From JAADHG01 sp964418645 (lineage in GTDB: Bacteria > Bacteroidota > Bacteroidia > Flavobacteriales > Flavobacteriaceae), in contig CAYQME010000011.1 in assembly GCA_964418645.1 (NCBI GenBank), positions 1 to 57,040 of the forward strand: a DNA stretch of 57,040 nt. The letters are read 5' to 3'. This document shows, piece after piece, positions 1 through 8,752 of this stretch. The notes beneath the pieces were generated by a model. The model made no database searches. It saw only the letters and a program-made list of their open reading frames with translations, and was not told where the DNA came from. Position 1 is the stretch's first letter. Every line of letters begins with the position of its first letter. The position numbers and the translations under genes are program-made.

Positions 1-3
1 AAA

Positions 4-37
4 TCGTTTGTAAATGTTTGTAGTCGTTTGTAAACGA
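4..37. repeat. Three 10-bp direct repeats (GTTTGTA) ending in an inverted repeat
   Basis: The core GTTTGTA occurs at about positions 6, 16 and 26, exactly one helical turn apart. The last copy lies in the perfect inverted repeat TCGTTT-GT-AAACGA (24-37). It lies about 50 bp upstream of the M28 peptidase start, so it could be a regulator site or the end of a longer repeat cut off by the window edge. Confidence 0.4.
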
Positions 38-84
38 ATAATATTTTGTATATTGTTGAATATTTATACTAATTAATCCCAATA

Positions 85-2133
85 ATGAAGAAACAAATAA
101 TTAATTCTAAAATACTTTTAGCATTCTTTTTATTATTAAGTAATTATTCAGTTGTTGCACAACATGTACCTTTAGGCCAGGAAGAACTTGTAAAACAGCT
201 CAATGAAGAATTATCAGGAGAATCCGCTATGCGAAATTTAGAATTCATCTCGCGTTTGCATCGTATGAGAGGTTCCAAAGATTATAACAACGCCATTGGT
301 TTTATTCGGTCGAAGCTTAAAGGCTATCATTTAGAATCTATTGAATTGATAAAAATACCTACCGATGGCAAAACGATGTATGGTACACAAAAATCCAGAA
401 TGGCCTGGGATGCCGATTTTGCCGAACTATGGGAAGTAGAACAACAAAATGGAAAAACTATTAATAAAACCAAAATTGCCGACTGGCAATCTATGCCTTT
501 GGTATTGGCAGAAGACAGTGAAAGCGATGAAGTTACGGCGCAACTTATAGATGTTGGTAAAGGAACATCTGAAGCAGATTATACAAATAAAGATTTAAAA
601 GGGAAATTGGTTTTAACAGCATCACAACCCGGGCAAGTCGTACCATTGGCTGTTGAAAAATATGGTGCTGTTGGTATTATTAGTTATGCTCAAAACCAAG
701 TTACCGCTTGGTATAAAGAAAACGAAAATCTTATTCGTTGGGGACATTTAGAGACTTTTTCCAAAACTAAAACTTTTGCCTTTATGGTTTCTTTAAAGCA
801 AGCAAGGGCTTTTCAATCGCGACTTAAAAATGGTGAATCGGTTACCTTGCGTGCCAAAGTTATTGCTGGTCAGCATCCGGGAAATTATGAAATCTTAACA
901 GCTGTTATTGAAGGTTCGGACTCTAAATTAAAGCAAGAAGAGATTGCGTTTACATGTCATTTAGACCATCCACTTCCTGGAGCTAATGATAACGCCAGCG
1001 GTTGTGTGGCAATACTTGAAGTTGCGCGAACGCTTAAAAAACTCATTGATGAGCATAAAATTGAACGACCAAAACGTACCATTCGGTTTATTTGGTCGCC
1101 CGAAATTGAAGGGACTACAGCATTGCTTAATTATAGATCAGAATTTGCCAACAGCATAAAATTTAACATTCATATGGATATGGTAGGAGGAGGACCAAAA
1201 ACTAAAGCTATTTTTCATGTGTCTCGTAGTCCGCAAAGCATCGCCTCGTTTATCAATGATGTCGCTGAAACTTTTGGGGATTTTGTGAATAAAAACTCTG
1301 ATGATTATGCAAGTGGGCTAGAGGTGAAATACCCAATGGTCTCTAAAGAAGGAGGCAAGGAAGCGCTTCATGCTGTATTGGGCCAGTTTCACATGGGAAG
1401 CGATTTTGAAGTGTACAGCGAAGGCTCTTTTAGAATACCCTCAATATATTTGCACGACTGGCCAGATCGGTATATTCATACCAATTATGATGTTCCGGCA
1501 AATATTGATCCTACCAAGTTAAAACGCTCGGCATTTATTGGCGCCAGCAGTGGCTATTTTCTAGCTGATTTTGGAACTGAAGATTTACCTTTATTAGTTA
1601 GTTTACTAGAACGCCAAGTACTAAAACGAAGTTCAGAGATGCTTCAGTTGTCAGGTGGATTATCCTTTGAAGAACGTGAAAATATGAAATATTATTTTTG
1701 GATTCATGAGGCTGAAAGATTTAATTCTATTTTGCCATTTGCAAATACAACGGATGAATTTCGTGATGATTATTCTATGTTTTTATCTAATCTGCAAATC
1801 ACCATTGGAAAAGGACAAGAACGCGTTTTAAATAATGAAAACGCTAACATTGTTTACAAAAGAAATGCTAATGTAAAAGGTCCAATGTCGGTGTTTGGAT
1901 ACGACTATTTCTCAGCACATTATGATGCCAATAAAAAAACACCAGGATTGTTAAATTATAAGGGTTTAAGAGGAAGTGGTTCTGAATATGCTTACGAAGC
2001 ACTGAATTTTGTAAATGGAAAAAATAATGTATTAGAAATCCGCAATTTACTATCAGCAGAGTTTGGATCAATTCCGTTCGGGCTTGTTGTAGAGTATTTG
2101 GATGCACTCAAAACAATTAATGTAATTCATTAA
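85..2133 (+). CDS. Secreted M28-family zinc peptidase with PA-like insert
   Basis: Probable exported aminopeptidase-type metallopeptidase. Residues 1-25 form a signal peptide (hydrophobic LLAFFLLL, ending VVA-Q). Residues about 150-265 look like a protease-associated domain. The M28 catalytic core follows: H292/D294 in CHLDH, bridging D302 in ANDNASG, glutamates 340 and 342 in SPEIEG, D365 in HMDMVG and H465 in RYIHTNYD. These match the usual metal ligands and catalytic Glu of M28 enzymes, although the Glu pair is spaced E-I-E rather than adjacent. The 200-residue C-terminal part is unassigned. Export suggests use of external peptides, but the substrate cannot be told from sequence. The next gene begins 5 bp downstream, so co-transcription is likely. 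Confidence 0.88.
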   Translation: MKKQIINSKILLAFFLLLSNYSVVAQHVPLGQEELVKQLNEELSGESAMRNLEFISRLHRMRGSKDYNNAIGFIRSKLKGYHLESIELIKIPTDGKTMYGTQKSRMAWDADFAELWEVEQQNGKTINKTKIADWQSMPLVLAEDSESDEVTAQLIDVGKGTSEADYTNKDLKGKLVLTASQPGQVVPLAVEKYGAVGIISYAQNQVTAWYKENENLIRWGHLETFSKTKTFAFMVSLKQARAFQSRLKNGESVTLRAKVIAGQHPGNYEILTAVIEGSDSKLKQEEIAFTCHLDHPLPGANDNASGCVAILEVARTLKKLIDEHKIERPKRTIRFIWSPEIEGTTALLNYRSEFANSIKFNIHMDMVGGGPKTKAIFHVSRSPQSIASFINDVAETFGDFVNKNSDDYASGLEVKYPMVSKEGGKEALHAVLGQFHMGSDFEVYSEGSFRIPSIYLHDWPDRYIHTNYDVPANIDPTKLKRSAFIGASSGYFLADFGTEDLPLLVSLLERQVLKRSSEMLQLSGGLSFEERENMKYYFWIHEAERFNSILPFANTTDEFRDDYSMFLSNLQITIGKGQERVLNNENANIVYKRNANVKGPMSVFGYDYFSAHYDANKKTPGLLNYKGLRGSGSEYAYEALNFVNGKNNVLEIRNLLSAEFGSIPFGLVVEYLDALKTINVIH

Positions 2134-2138
2134 GTAAC

Positions 2139-2672
2139 ATGACTCAAGAAAGGTCACATAATTTTCCAGAATTAACAACTAAAAGACTTAAACTACGTCG
2201 CTTAGTAATGTCTGATAGCAAAGATGTATTTAGGATAAGAACAGATAAAAAAGTTAATGAATTTATTGAAAGACCTATTTCAAGAAGGGATAAAAATGGA
2301 GAAGTATTTATAAAAAGAATACATAAAGGTATTCCTAATAACAGCATTTACCATTGGGTAATTTCATTACAAGAAAATACAAAATTATTAGGGACCATTT
2401 GCCTATGGAATTTTAATAAAAACAGCACGGTTGCTGAAGTTGGTTATGATTTGTTTCCACAGTATCAAGGTCAGGGTATAATGACAGAAGCTTTGAACAC
2501 AGTATTAGATTTTGGATTTCATACTGCTAGTTTTAAAACAATAGAAGCATTTACACATAAAGATAATAAAGCTTCAAAAAAACTTTTAATTAAGAATGGG
2601 TTTTTACAAGATGAAAATAGAAAAGATAGTGAGAATACTAATAATATAATTTTTGTAAAGCAAAATGATTAA
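2139..2672 (+). CDS. GNAT-family N-acetyltransferase (RimJ/RimL-like)
   Basis: A 177-residue acetyl-CoA-dependent acetyltransferase of the RimJ/RimL-like GNAT branch. It opens with the typical strand TKRLKLRRLVMSDSKDVF (residues 14-31). The acetyl-CoA pyrophosphate loop is QGQGIM at 110-115, followed by the helix TEALNTVLDFGF and the usual C-terminal NKASKKLLIKNGF segment. There is no signal peptide, so it is cytoplasmic. The start lies 5 bp after the M28 stop and its end overlaps the ureohydrolase start by 8 bp, which indicates translational coupling. The acceptor is unknown: a protein N-terminus, an antibiotic or a small amine are all possible. Confidence 0.85.
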   Translation: MTQERSHNFPELTTKRLKLRRLVMSDSKDVFRIRTDKKVNEFIERPISRRDKNGEVFIKRIHKGIPNNSIYHWVISLQENTKLLGTICLWNFNKNSTVAEVGYDLFPQYQGQGIMTEALNTVLDFGFHTASFKTIEAFTHKDNKASKKLLIKNGFLQDENRKDSENTNNIIFVKQND

Positions 2673-3465
2673 ACTAATAGGGATTCCATATGACGATAAC
2701 TCATCTTATAAAAAAGGTTCGGCTTCGGCACCGTCAAGAATTAGACTTATGGATACTGAAGGTTCCGCAAACCGTTTTTGTGAACATGGTGTAGAAATAG
2801 TTGAAGGTGAAAATTATATAGATTTAGGAGACTTGACTTTTCCCGATAATAACCCTGAATGGGTTTATAGAAAAATTAAGCAAACTATACTCAATGAATT
2901 AACACCGAGAGATAAGATAATTAGCCTTGGAGGAGATCATTCAGTTTCGTTTCCAGTTATTGAAGCTCATACAAATATGTATAAAAATTTAAATGTATTG
3001 CATTTTGATGCACATGCAGACCTTTATCATAATTTTGAAAACAATCCATTTTCTCATGCTTCTCCTTTTGCAAGGTTGATGGAGAAAGGAATATTAAACT
3101 CTTTAACTCAAGTTGGCGTTCGTACTTTAAACACACATCAAAAAGAACAAGCAAAAAAGTATCATGTTAACATAATAGAAATGAAAGATTTTAATATGGA
3201 CTTTATAATTAAACTAAAAGACCCACTTTATATTTCATTAGATTTAGACGTTCTCGATCCTGCTTTTGCACCTGGAATTTCGCATCATGAGCCAGGAGGA
3301 TTGACTACAAGAAATCTTATTTCTATTATACAATTAATCAAGGTTCCTATTGTAGGAGCAGATATTGTAGAGTTAAATCCAAAAAGAGATGTAAATAATA
3401 TGACAGCAATGGTTGCATACAAACTATTTAAAGAATTAGTATCAAAAATGATTGAAAACAAATGA
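2665..3465 (+). CDS. Arginase/agmatinase-family ureohydrolase
   Basis: A binuclear manganese hydrolase that cleaves a guanidino or formimino group to give urea or formamide. All metal ligands are present: H92 in GGDHS, D115/H117/D119 in HFDAHAD, and D193/D195 in SLDLDVLD, followed by FAPGISHHEPGG, the common substrate-loop region. At 266 residues it is somewhat shorter than typical agmatinases of about 300. Agmatinase, formimidoylglutamase and guanidinase all share these motifs, so the substrate is unresolved. Its start overlaps the preceding acetyltransferase by 8 bp and its stop overlaps the next one in an ATGA junction. Being flanked by two acetyltransferases fits, but does not prove, a polyamine-related role. 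Confidence 0.85.
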   Translation: MIKLIGIPYDDNSSYKKGSASAPSRIRLMDTEGSANRFCEHGVEIVEGENYIDLGDLTFPDNNPEWVYRKIKQTILNELTPRDKIISLGGDHSVSFPVIEAHTNMYKNLNVLHFDAHADLYHNFENNPFSHASPFARLMEKGILNSLTQVGVRTLNTHQKEQAKKYHVNIIEMKDFNMDFIIKLKDPLYISLDLDVLDPAFAPGISHHEPGGLTTRNLISIIQLIKVPIVGADIVELNPKRDVNNMTAMVAYKLFKELVSKMIENK

Positions 3466-4010
3466 AAATACATATAGAAACAGAACGCTTAATTTTAAGA
3501 GAGATACGTACAACTGATGTTGAAGGTATTTTTGAGTTGGATTCTAACGCAACTGTACATAAATATTTAGGAAATAAGCCTATTAAAACAAAAGAAAAAG
3601 CAATGGAGATTATTCAATTTATAAGAAAGCAATATGTAGAAAGAGGAATTGGACGTTTTGCAGCAATAGAAAAATCTTCAGGCGACTTTATTGGCTGGTC
3701 AGGTTTAAAATTAAATACGGATGAAAAGGAAGAACTTAATGGTAAAAGAGATTTTTACGATATTGGCTACAGATTTATTCCGCTTTTTTGGGGAAAAGGT
3801 TATGCGACAGAATCTTCTTTAGCTATTCTAGATTATGGTTTTAAGGAGTTAAATTTAGAGCTAATAGTTGGTGCTGCCGAAATAGAAAACATAGCGTCCA
3901 ACAAAATATTGCAAAAAATTGGTTTAAAATATATTAATGATTTTAAGTTTGAAGATAAAATAGCGTCATGGTATGAATTAAAAAGAGAAGATTATGAAAC
4001 AATGTCCTGA
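3462..4010 (+). CDS. GNAT-family N-acetyltransferase
   Basis: Second acetyltransferase of the set, 182 residues, cytoplasmic. It starts with the canonical ETERLILREIRTTDVEGIF strand and helix (6-24). The acetyl-CoA loop is WGKGYA (110-115), followed by TESSLAILDYGF and the ENIASNKILQKIGL helix. It is only moderately similar to the first copy, so a recent duplication is unlikely. The ATG overlaps the ureohydrolase stop (ATGA), and its last 17 bases overlap the next gene. The acceptor substrate is unknown. Confidence 0.85.
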   Translation: MKIHIETERLILREIRTTDVEGIFELDSNATVHKYLGNKPIKTKEKAMEIIQFIRKQYVERGIGRFAAIEKSSGDFIGWSGLKLNTDEKEELNGKRDFYDIGYRFIPLFWGKGYATESSLAILDYGFKELNLELIVGAAEIENIASNKILQKIGLKYINDFKFEDKIASWYELKREDYETMS

Positions 4011-4341
4011 ATGTGGTGAAAAAATAGTGGGTCGTATAGATAAGAAATTTTGCAGTGATGCCTGTAGAAATTCGTATAATAATAAGTTTAATAAAGACAC
4101 CAAAAACTTAATTAGGAATACTAATAATAGGTTACGTAAAAATTATAGAATTTTAGAAGTATTAAATCCAGAACAAAAAACAAAAACTTCAAGAGCTAAA
4201 CTCATAGAAAGGGGGTTTGATTTCAATTATTTTACAAGCATTTATACTACAAAAAAAGGAACCGTATATTATTTTGTATATGATCAAGGATACTTGCCTC
4301 TAGAAGGCGATTTTTATGCTTTAGTTAAACGAGAAAGTTAA
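3994..4341 (+). CDS. Small zinc-ribbon protein
   Basis: A 115-residue protein with an N-terminal four-cysteine zinc ribbon: C4/C7 (CPEC) and C20/C24 (CSDAC), followed by RNSYNNKFNKD. This resembles the DUF2116-type ribbon of small bacterial proteins. The remaining 85 residues are basic, then beta-rich (TKKGTVYYFVYDQGY), with no recognised domain. No signal peptide or membrane segment is seen. It begins inside the end of the acetyltransferase gene (17-bp overlap) and closes the coupled cluster; the next gene is convergent. Nucleic-acid binding is plausible for such ribbons but is not shown. Confidence 0.75.
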   Translation: MKQCPECGEKIVGRIDKKFCSDACRNSYNNKFNKDTKNLIRNTNNRLRKNYRILEVLNPEQKTKTSRAKLIERGFDFNYFTSIYTTKKGTVYYFVYDQGYLPLEGDFYALVKRES

Positions 4342-4343
4342 GA

Positions 4344-4811
4344 TTATTTCCAATTGTGTCCTTTTAATTTTAACGCAGCTTTTAAAATATCTTTTTGACT
4401 TATTTGCCCAACTAATTTTCCATTTTCTAATATCGGAAATCTACGGTGTTTGGATTCTAAAAATTTATTAGCAGCATCAAAAATATTCATATTACCATCA
4501 ATGGTATCAACATTCTTAATCATATGTTTTTCAACAGTATTATTATCCATTGGCATATTGTAATAACGGCTTTCGCTAATATGTTTAATACAATCTCCTT
4601 CTGAAATAATACCAATAAGTTCATGTTTATTATTAACAACAGGTCCTCCGGAAATGCGATACTTTATTAGAGTATCAATAACTTTCTCCATACGTTCGTC
4701 AGATTTAAATGTTATTAACTTTCTGGTCATATAATCACTAACCTTTACGGGGACCTCTTTAGATGTATTTTGCTGCTTTCTTCTTGAACCTAGAAAACTT
4801 TTAATTCCCAT
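4344..4811 (-). CDS. Tandem CBS-domain protein
   Basis: A 155-residue cytoplasmic protein made of a short basic N-terminus and a CBS pair (about 23-79 and 92-147). The first has DYMTRKLITFKSDERMEKV and LIGIISEGD; the second has KHMIKNVDTIDGNMNIFDA and LVGQISQKDILKA. Free CBS pairs usually sense adenosyl ligands (AMP, ATP, SAM), and the SEGD/SQKD positions agree with nucleotide-binding CBS motifs. No partner domain is present, so the output is unknown. The gene is monocistronic and converges with the zinc-ribbon gene, with 2 bp between stops. Confidence 0.85.
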   Translation of the reverse strand: MGIKSFLGSRRKQQNTSKEVPVKVSDYMTRKLITFKSDERMEKVIDTLIKYRISGGPVVNNKHELIGIISEGDCIKHISESRYYNMPMDNNTVEKHMIKNVDTIDGNMNIFDAANKFLESKHRRFPILENGKLVGQISQKDILKAALKLKGHNWK

Positions 4812-5064
4812 GATATTTAATTTTAGTTGCTCTTTAAAGTTACTTATTTTTAATGAGTTAGCCTAAATTTTAATTTTGATATATGTGAATGGCCTTAAAA
4901 ATCTTAATAAAATGATAAAAAACTTACTACTAAATAAAATAGTTCCTTCCATTTTAGTGATTAGAATTCTAATTATTTAGTTTTACCAAAAAAATAATTA
5001 TAGATAGATGAAACTAGGATTAATAAATTTACTTTTATCAAAATAATTATTAAAATTTAAGCGT

Positions 5065-5760
5065 ATGAAAAAGTTATTAGGAATATTAGTGTTTATTCTT
5101 GCATTTCAAATAAATGCTCAAGACAATAATGCATTGCTAAAGCATTATGAAGCATTTTATAAACAAATGAAAATCCAAGGAGATGTACAAGGTGTTATTA
5201 ACGCATTAACACATTTAAATATTTTATCTCCTAATAAAGCAAGATTAGATACTTTAGCTGTGCTGTATATGAATGATGGCAAGCATATCCAAGCTTTGAA
5301 CACTATAGGTGTTAAACGAAATGAAGATGATTCTGATATGGCTGTTGAGGTAAAGGCAGTGTCTTTACAAGCAATAAACCAACCCAAACTAGCTGTAGAA
5401 CAGTTTACAGAATTATTTAAGCGTAAACCAAATGTTATGATTGCTTATGAATTAGCAGATTTAAAAATTCAGTTGGATGATTTAATTGGAGCTTCAGTAA
5501 ATATTACTTATGGTATTGCAAATGCAAAAGAGGATATGAAACGTACGTTTTATGAAATGCAAACACCTTATCAAGTACCAGTTAAAGCAGCATTTTTATA
5601 TTTAAAAGGCTTGATTAAATTTAAAGAAAACAATGAGCTAAATATTGATGCAGCTATTGCCCTTTTAGATGAGGCATTGCAAGTAGCTCCTAATTTTAAT
5701 CTGGCTCAGATTAGTAAAAATGCGTTACTAGCTAAAAAAACACCTGTAAAAAAGGATTAA
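5065..5760 (+). CDS. Exported tetratricopeptide-like protein of unknown function
   Basis: A 231-residue protein with a clear signal peptide (MKKLLGILVFILAFQINAQ). The mature part is almost wholly helical with alternating small and aliphatic residues, for example DTLAVLYMNDGKHIQALNTI and KLAVEQFTELFKRKPN, as expected for degenerate TPR units. A final segment, LDEALQVAPNFNLAQ, resembles a TPR helix pair. It probably acts as a periplasmic scaffold, but the function is not recognised. It is monocistronic and ends at a strong bidirectional terminator. The 253-bp spacer upstream holds no other gene I can support. Confidence 0.7.
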   Translation: MKKLLGILVFILAFQINAQDNNALLKHYEAFYKQMKIQGDVQGVINALTHLNILSPNKARLDTLAVLYMNDGKHIQALNTIGVKRNEDDSDMAVEVKAVSLQAINQPKLAVEQFTELFKRKPNVMIAYELADLKIQLDDLIGASVNITYGIANAKEDMKRTFYEMQTPYQVPVKAAFLYLKGLIKFKENNELNIDAAIALLDEALQVAPNFNLAQISKNALLAKKTPVKKD

Positions 5761-5774
5761 ATATTATTAGTAAT

Positions 5775-5805
5775 AAAAAAAGCAGCTCTAAGAGCTGCTT
5801 TTTTT
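5775..5805. terminator. Bidirectional intrinsic terminator
   Basis: AGCAGCTC-TAA-GAGCTGCT hairpin (8-bp stem) flanked by A7 on the left and T-rich sequence on the right. It lies between the convergent TPR-like and M13 peptidase genes and would serve both. Confidence 0.88.
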
Positions 5806-5825
5806 ATGATTATTTTATTTGGTTT

Positions 5826-7892
5826 TTACCAAATTCTAACTCTCTTTTCAGGAGCTAACCACATTTTGTCACCTTCTTTAATATTAAATGCTTCATAGAA
5901 GGCATCAATATTTTTAAGCGGTTGAATGGCTCTATAAATTCCAGGAGAGTGTGGGTCAGTTTTAATTTGAGTTTCTAATGCGTCTTGTCTCGTTAATGTT
6001 CTCCAAATCGTTGTCCAAGACATAAAAAAACGTTGTTCTGCAGTAAAACCATCAATATCTTCTGGTCTACCGTTTTCTTTAAAATGAAGCTGCAATCCAT
6101 CATAAGCTCCTAGAACACCTCCAAGGTCGCCAATATTTTCACCTAAAGTAAATCTTCCGTTAATATATAGGCTATCCATGACTTCTATTGCACTATATTG
6201 TTCAGCCAAAGCAATACCTCTTTTCTTAAACTCAGTTAAATCTTCTGGTGTCCACCAATTCACTAGGTTTCCGTCACTATCAAATTGCGCTCCTTGATCA
6301 TCAAAAGCATGAGATATTTCATGACCAATTGCAGCACCAATTGCACCGTAATTTACGGCATCATCTGCTGTATAATTATAAAAAGGTGGTTGTAAAATGG
6401 CAGCGGGGAATACAATTTCATTGTTAAAAGGATTAAAATAAGCATTTACCATTTGAGGTGGCATATTCCACTTTGTTTTATCAACTGGTTCGCCAATGTC
6501 TGCTAGATTTTCTTTAATGTTCCAATCAGAAAGAGCCATCATATTTTCTGCGTAACTATTCCCTTCTTTTATCATCAATTCAGAATAATCTTCCCACTCA
6601 TCTGGATAGGCAATTTTTACTGTGAATTTATCTAATTTTTCAATGGCTTTTTGTTTTGTTTCTTCTCCCATCCAATCAAGCTTGTTAATTCTAGCTTTAA
6701 ATGCAGTGATTACATTAGCTATCATTTTTTCAGCTTTTTCTTTAGCTTCGGGCGGGAACTTTGCATCCACATATAATTTACCTATGGCTTGTCCAACACG
6801 ACCAGTTACATGATCCATAGCTCTATTTTCTGCAGGCTGTTGTTTTTTAGTGCCTCTTAAGGTTTTATTATAAAAATTCCAATTAGCTTTTTCAAGCTCT
6901 ACAGTTAAATTATTTGCTTGACCATTTAAAGTAGACCATTTCATAAGTGTTTTAATGTCGTCAATTGAAGTTGAAGTTAAAACCTTTTGAAGTTCCTTCA
7001 TATATTTTAACTCTACTACATAAACCGTATCTATTTCTTTTTCAACACCCAAGTCATTTATAAATTTATTCCAATCTATGGCTGGTGTTATTTCAGACAA
7101 TTCAGCAATAGTTCTAGGGTTATTGAAATTACTAATATCACGACTTTGAATTTTGTCTAATTGTGGCTCAGCTAACTGTGTTTCAATTGCCAAAATCATT
7201 TCTGCAGCAGCTTTAGCATCAGCTTCACTATAATCAATATATTTCATCATTCTTGTAATATGATCTATGTATTGAGAACGACGTTCTTTAGATTTTGAAT
7301 CTTGCAATACATAATAATCGCGATCAGGTAATCCTAGACCTCCTTGAACAATGTAGGAAGCATTCATACTACTATCATTCAAATCAGGAAATGCCTGAAG
7401 TCCAAAAAAGGGAGCATCTACACCCAAAGTTTTAGCATAAACAGTTTGCATATCTCGAATACTAGTAATACCATCAATAGCATTTAGTAAGGGTAGTAAA
7501 GGTGTTAATCCTGCTTTGTCTCGTGCTAAGGTATCTAACTCTGTTTCAAAAAGAAGTAAAGCTTTCTTTTGGTCAGTACCTTCTTCGTAAGTACCCAATT
7601 CTTTTGACGTATTAATAATATCTATTACATCTTTTCGAGTTGATTTACGTAATACACCAAATCCTCCCCAACTTGCTTCGTCTTCAGGAATAGTGTTTGT
7701 TTTTATCCAATTACCATTTACATAATTGTAAAAGTCATCTTTTGGATTTACTGTAGTGTCCATATTCTCTAGATTAATTCCAGGAATTTTTTCAACTTCA
7801 GCCATGTCTTTTTTTGAATCTTCTTTGCAAGCAATAAGCCCTAAAAAGGCAAATATACTTAAAAGCAAAATTTTTCTTTGATTGATTTTCAT
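5826..7892 (-). CDS. M13-family (neprilysin/PepO-like) zinc metallopeptidase lipoprotein
   Basis: An envelope-anchored endopeptidase of oligopeptides. Residues 1-22 are a lipoprotein signal ending LGLIAC, with lipid-modified C22 followed by acidic and lysine residues. The M13 N-terminal domain spans about 45-430 (DDFYNYVNGNWIK). The catalytic domain has NAYF at 483-486, the zinc motif HEISH at 524-528, the third ligand E585 in GENIGDLGG with D589, and the family C-terminal end ending in VRIW. At 688 residues it is full length. It is a single gene between two terminator hairpins, with a 150-bp leader shared with nothing else. Assignment to M13 is secure; natural substrates are unknown. Confidence 0.95.
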   Translation of the reverse strand: MKINQRKILLLSIFAFLGLIACKEDSKKDMAEVEKIPGINLENMDTTVNPKDDFYNYVNGNWIKTNTIPEDEASWGGFGVLRKSTRKDVIDIINTSKELGTYEEGTDQKKALLLFETELDTLARDKAGLTPLLPLLNAIDGITSIRDMQTVYAKTLGVDAPFFGLQAFPDLNDSSMNASYIVQGGLGLPDRDYYVLQDSKSKERRSQYIDHITRMMKYIDYSEADAKAAAEMILAIETQLAEPQLDKIQSRDISNFNNPRTIAELSEITPAIDWNKFINDLGVEKEIDTVYVVELKYMKELQKVLTSTSIDDIKTLMKWSTLNGQANNLTVELEKANWNFYNKTLRGTKKQQPAENRAMDHVTGRVGQAIGKLYVDAKFPPEAKEKAEKMIANVITAFKARINKLDWMGEETKQKAIEKLDKFTVKIAYPDEWEDYSELMIKEGNSYAENMMALSDWNIKENLADIGEPVDKTKWNMPPQMVNAYFNPFNNEIVFPAAILQPPFYNYTADDAVNYGAIGAAIGHEISHAFDDQGAQFDSDGNLVNWWTPEDLTEFKKRGIALAEQYSAIEVMDSLYINGRFTLGENIGDLGGVLGAYDGLQLHFKENGRPEDIDGFTAEQRFFMSWTTIWRTLTRQDALETQIKTDPHSPGIYRAIQPLKNIDAFYEAFNIKEGDKMWLAPEKRVRIW

Positions 7893-7988
7893 TGTTTTAT
7901 AGTATTTATTTTGTACAATTTACTTATTATTTAGAAGCCTAAAAGCCAATTTTGTTACATCTTAACAAAAAATTAAGACATATAAAAT

Positions 7989-8026
7989 AAAAAAGCAGTT
8001 AAATTAATTTTTTAACTGCTTTTTTT
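7989..8026. terminator. Intrinsic terminator
   Basis: AAAAGCAGTTAAA paired with TTTAACTGCTTTT, flanked by A- and T-runs. On the minus strand it follows the FN3-like lipoprotein gene and lies ahead of the M13 gene leader. Confidence 0.85.
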
Positions 8027-8044
8027 GAGATTGTATTTAGAGGG

Positions 8045-8752
8045 TTAATCGACTCTAAAAGAAAATATTTCAGATTCTGAATTATTGCCTTGGCTATCAG
8101 TAGTTATAACACGCCAATAATACACATTTCCAGCAGCTACTGTTGCATCAATTGTTGTTTCGGTTTGATTGCCTCCAAGTTGTGTTGTTGGAGGAGAAGA
8201 GGTATCAATAAAAATATCATATCCAGTAATATCATTATCTATATCACTACCAGACCACTCCAGTGTTACCGCTGTAACTCCATTTAAATTAGCACCCATT
8301 GATGGTGCAATCAAATCTACAGGAAAAGGGGCATACGATTCTACGGGATCTCCTGAATTGTAAAACTTCCAAATTGCACTTTGAGCAGTTTCAGTTGATG
8401 TTGTTGATTTAGAAACTACATACCAAGAATAAGGTGTCCCCTTATTAATAGTAATTGTTTTTTCGTTGGTATTAGAAGAGAGCGTCATACTAATACCTGT
8501 ATCAAGATTTTTCAATACAATATCATAGGAATCAGTATTAGCCGATGCGTTCCATGTGAATGTTACCGAACTTTGAGTTGCATTTAACTCAACACCTTGA
8601 TTACATTCCTGATTGTTGTCAGGAAATGTTAAAACAGCAATTGCGGGTGCTTGTGGTACTGGTGGTGTTGTCCCACCACCGTCACTACTTGTACTACAGT
8701 TGTACAATAAAGTTAATGCGAGTATTATAGTGAATTTTTTCATTTTTTTCAT
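8045..8752 (-). CDS. Lipoprotein with two fibronectin type III-like domains
   Basis: A 235-residue surface or periplasmic lipoprotein. The signal ends LLYNC (C19), followed by a Ser/Gly/Pro linker. Two beta-sandwich repeats follow, about 35-130 and 140-235, each with FN3-like strands: VTFTWNASANTDSYDIVLKN and VTLEWSGSDIDNDITGYDIF, then YSWYVVSKS and YYWRVITTDSQGN. It has no catalytic residues and is probably an adhesion or ligand-binding module. Its ATG overlaps the stop of the large T9SS-secreted protein upstream, so the two are translationally coupled and may act together. A second in-frame Met at codon 4 is an alternative start. Confidence 0.78.
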   Translation of the reverse strand: MKKMKKFTIILALTLLYNCSTSSDGGGTTPPVPQAPAIAVLTFPDNNQECNQGVELNATQSSVTFTWNASANTDSYDIVLKNLDTGISMTLSSNTNEKTITINKGTPYSWYVVSKSTTSTETAQSAIWKFYNSGDPVESYAPFPVDLIAPSMGANLNGVTAVTLEWSGSDIDNDITGYDIFIDTSSPPTTQLGGNQTETTIDATVAAGNVYYWRVITTDSQGNNSESEIFSFRVD

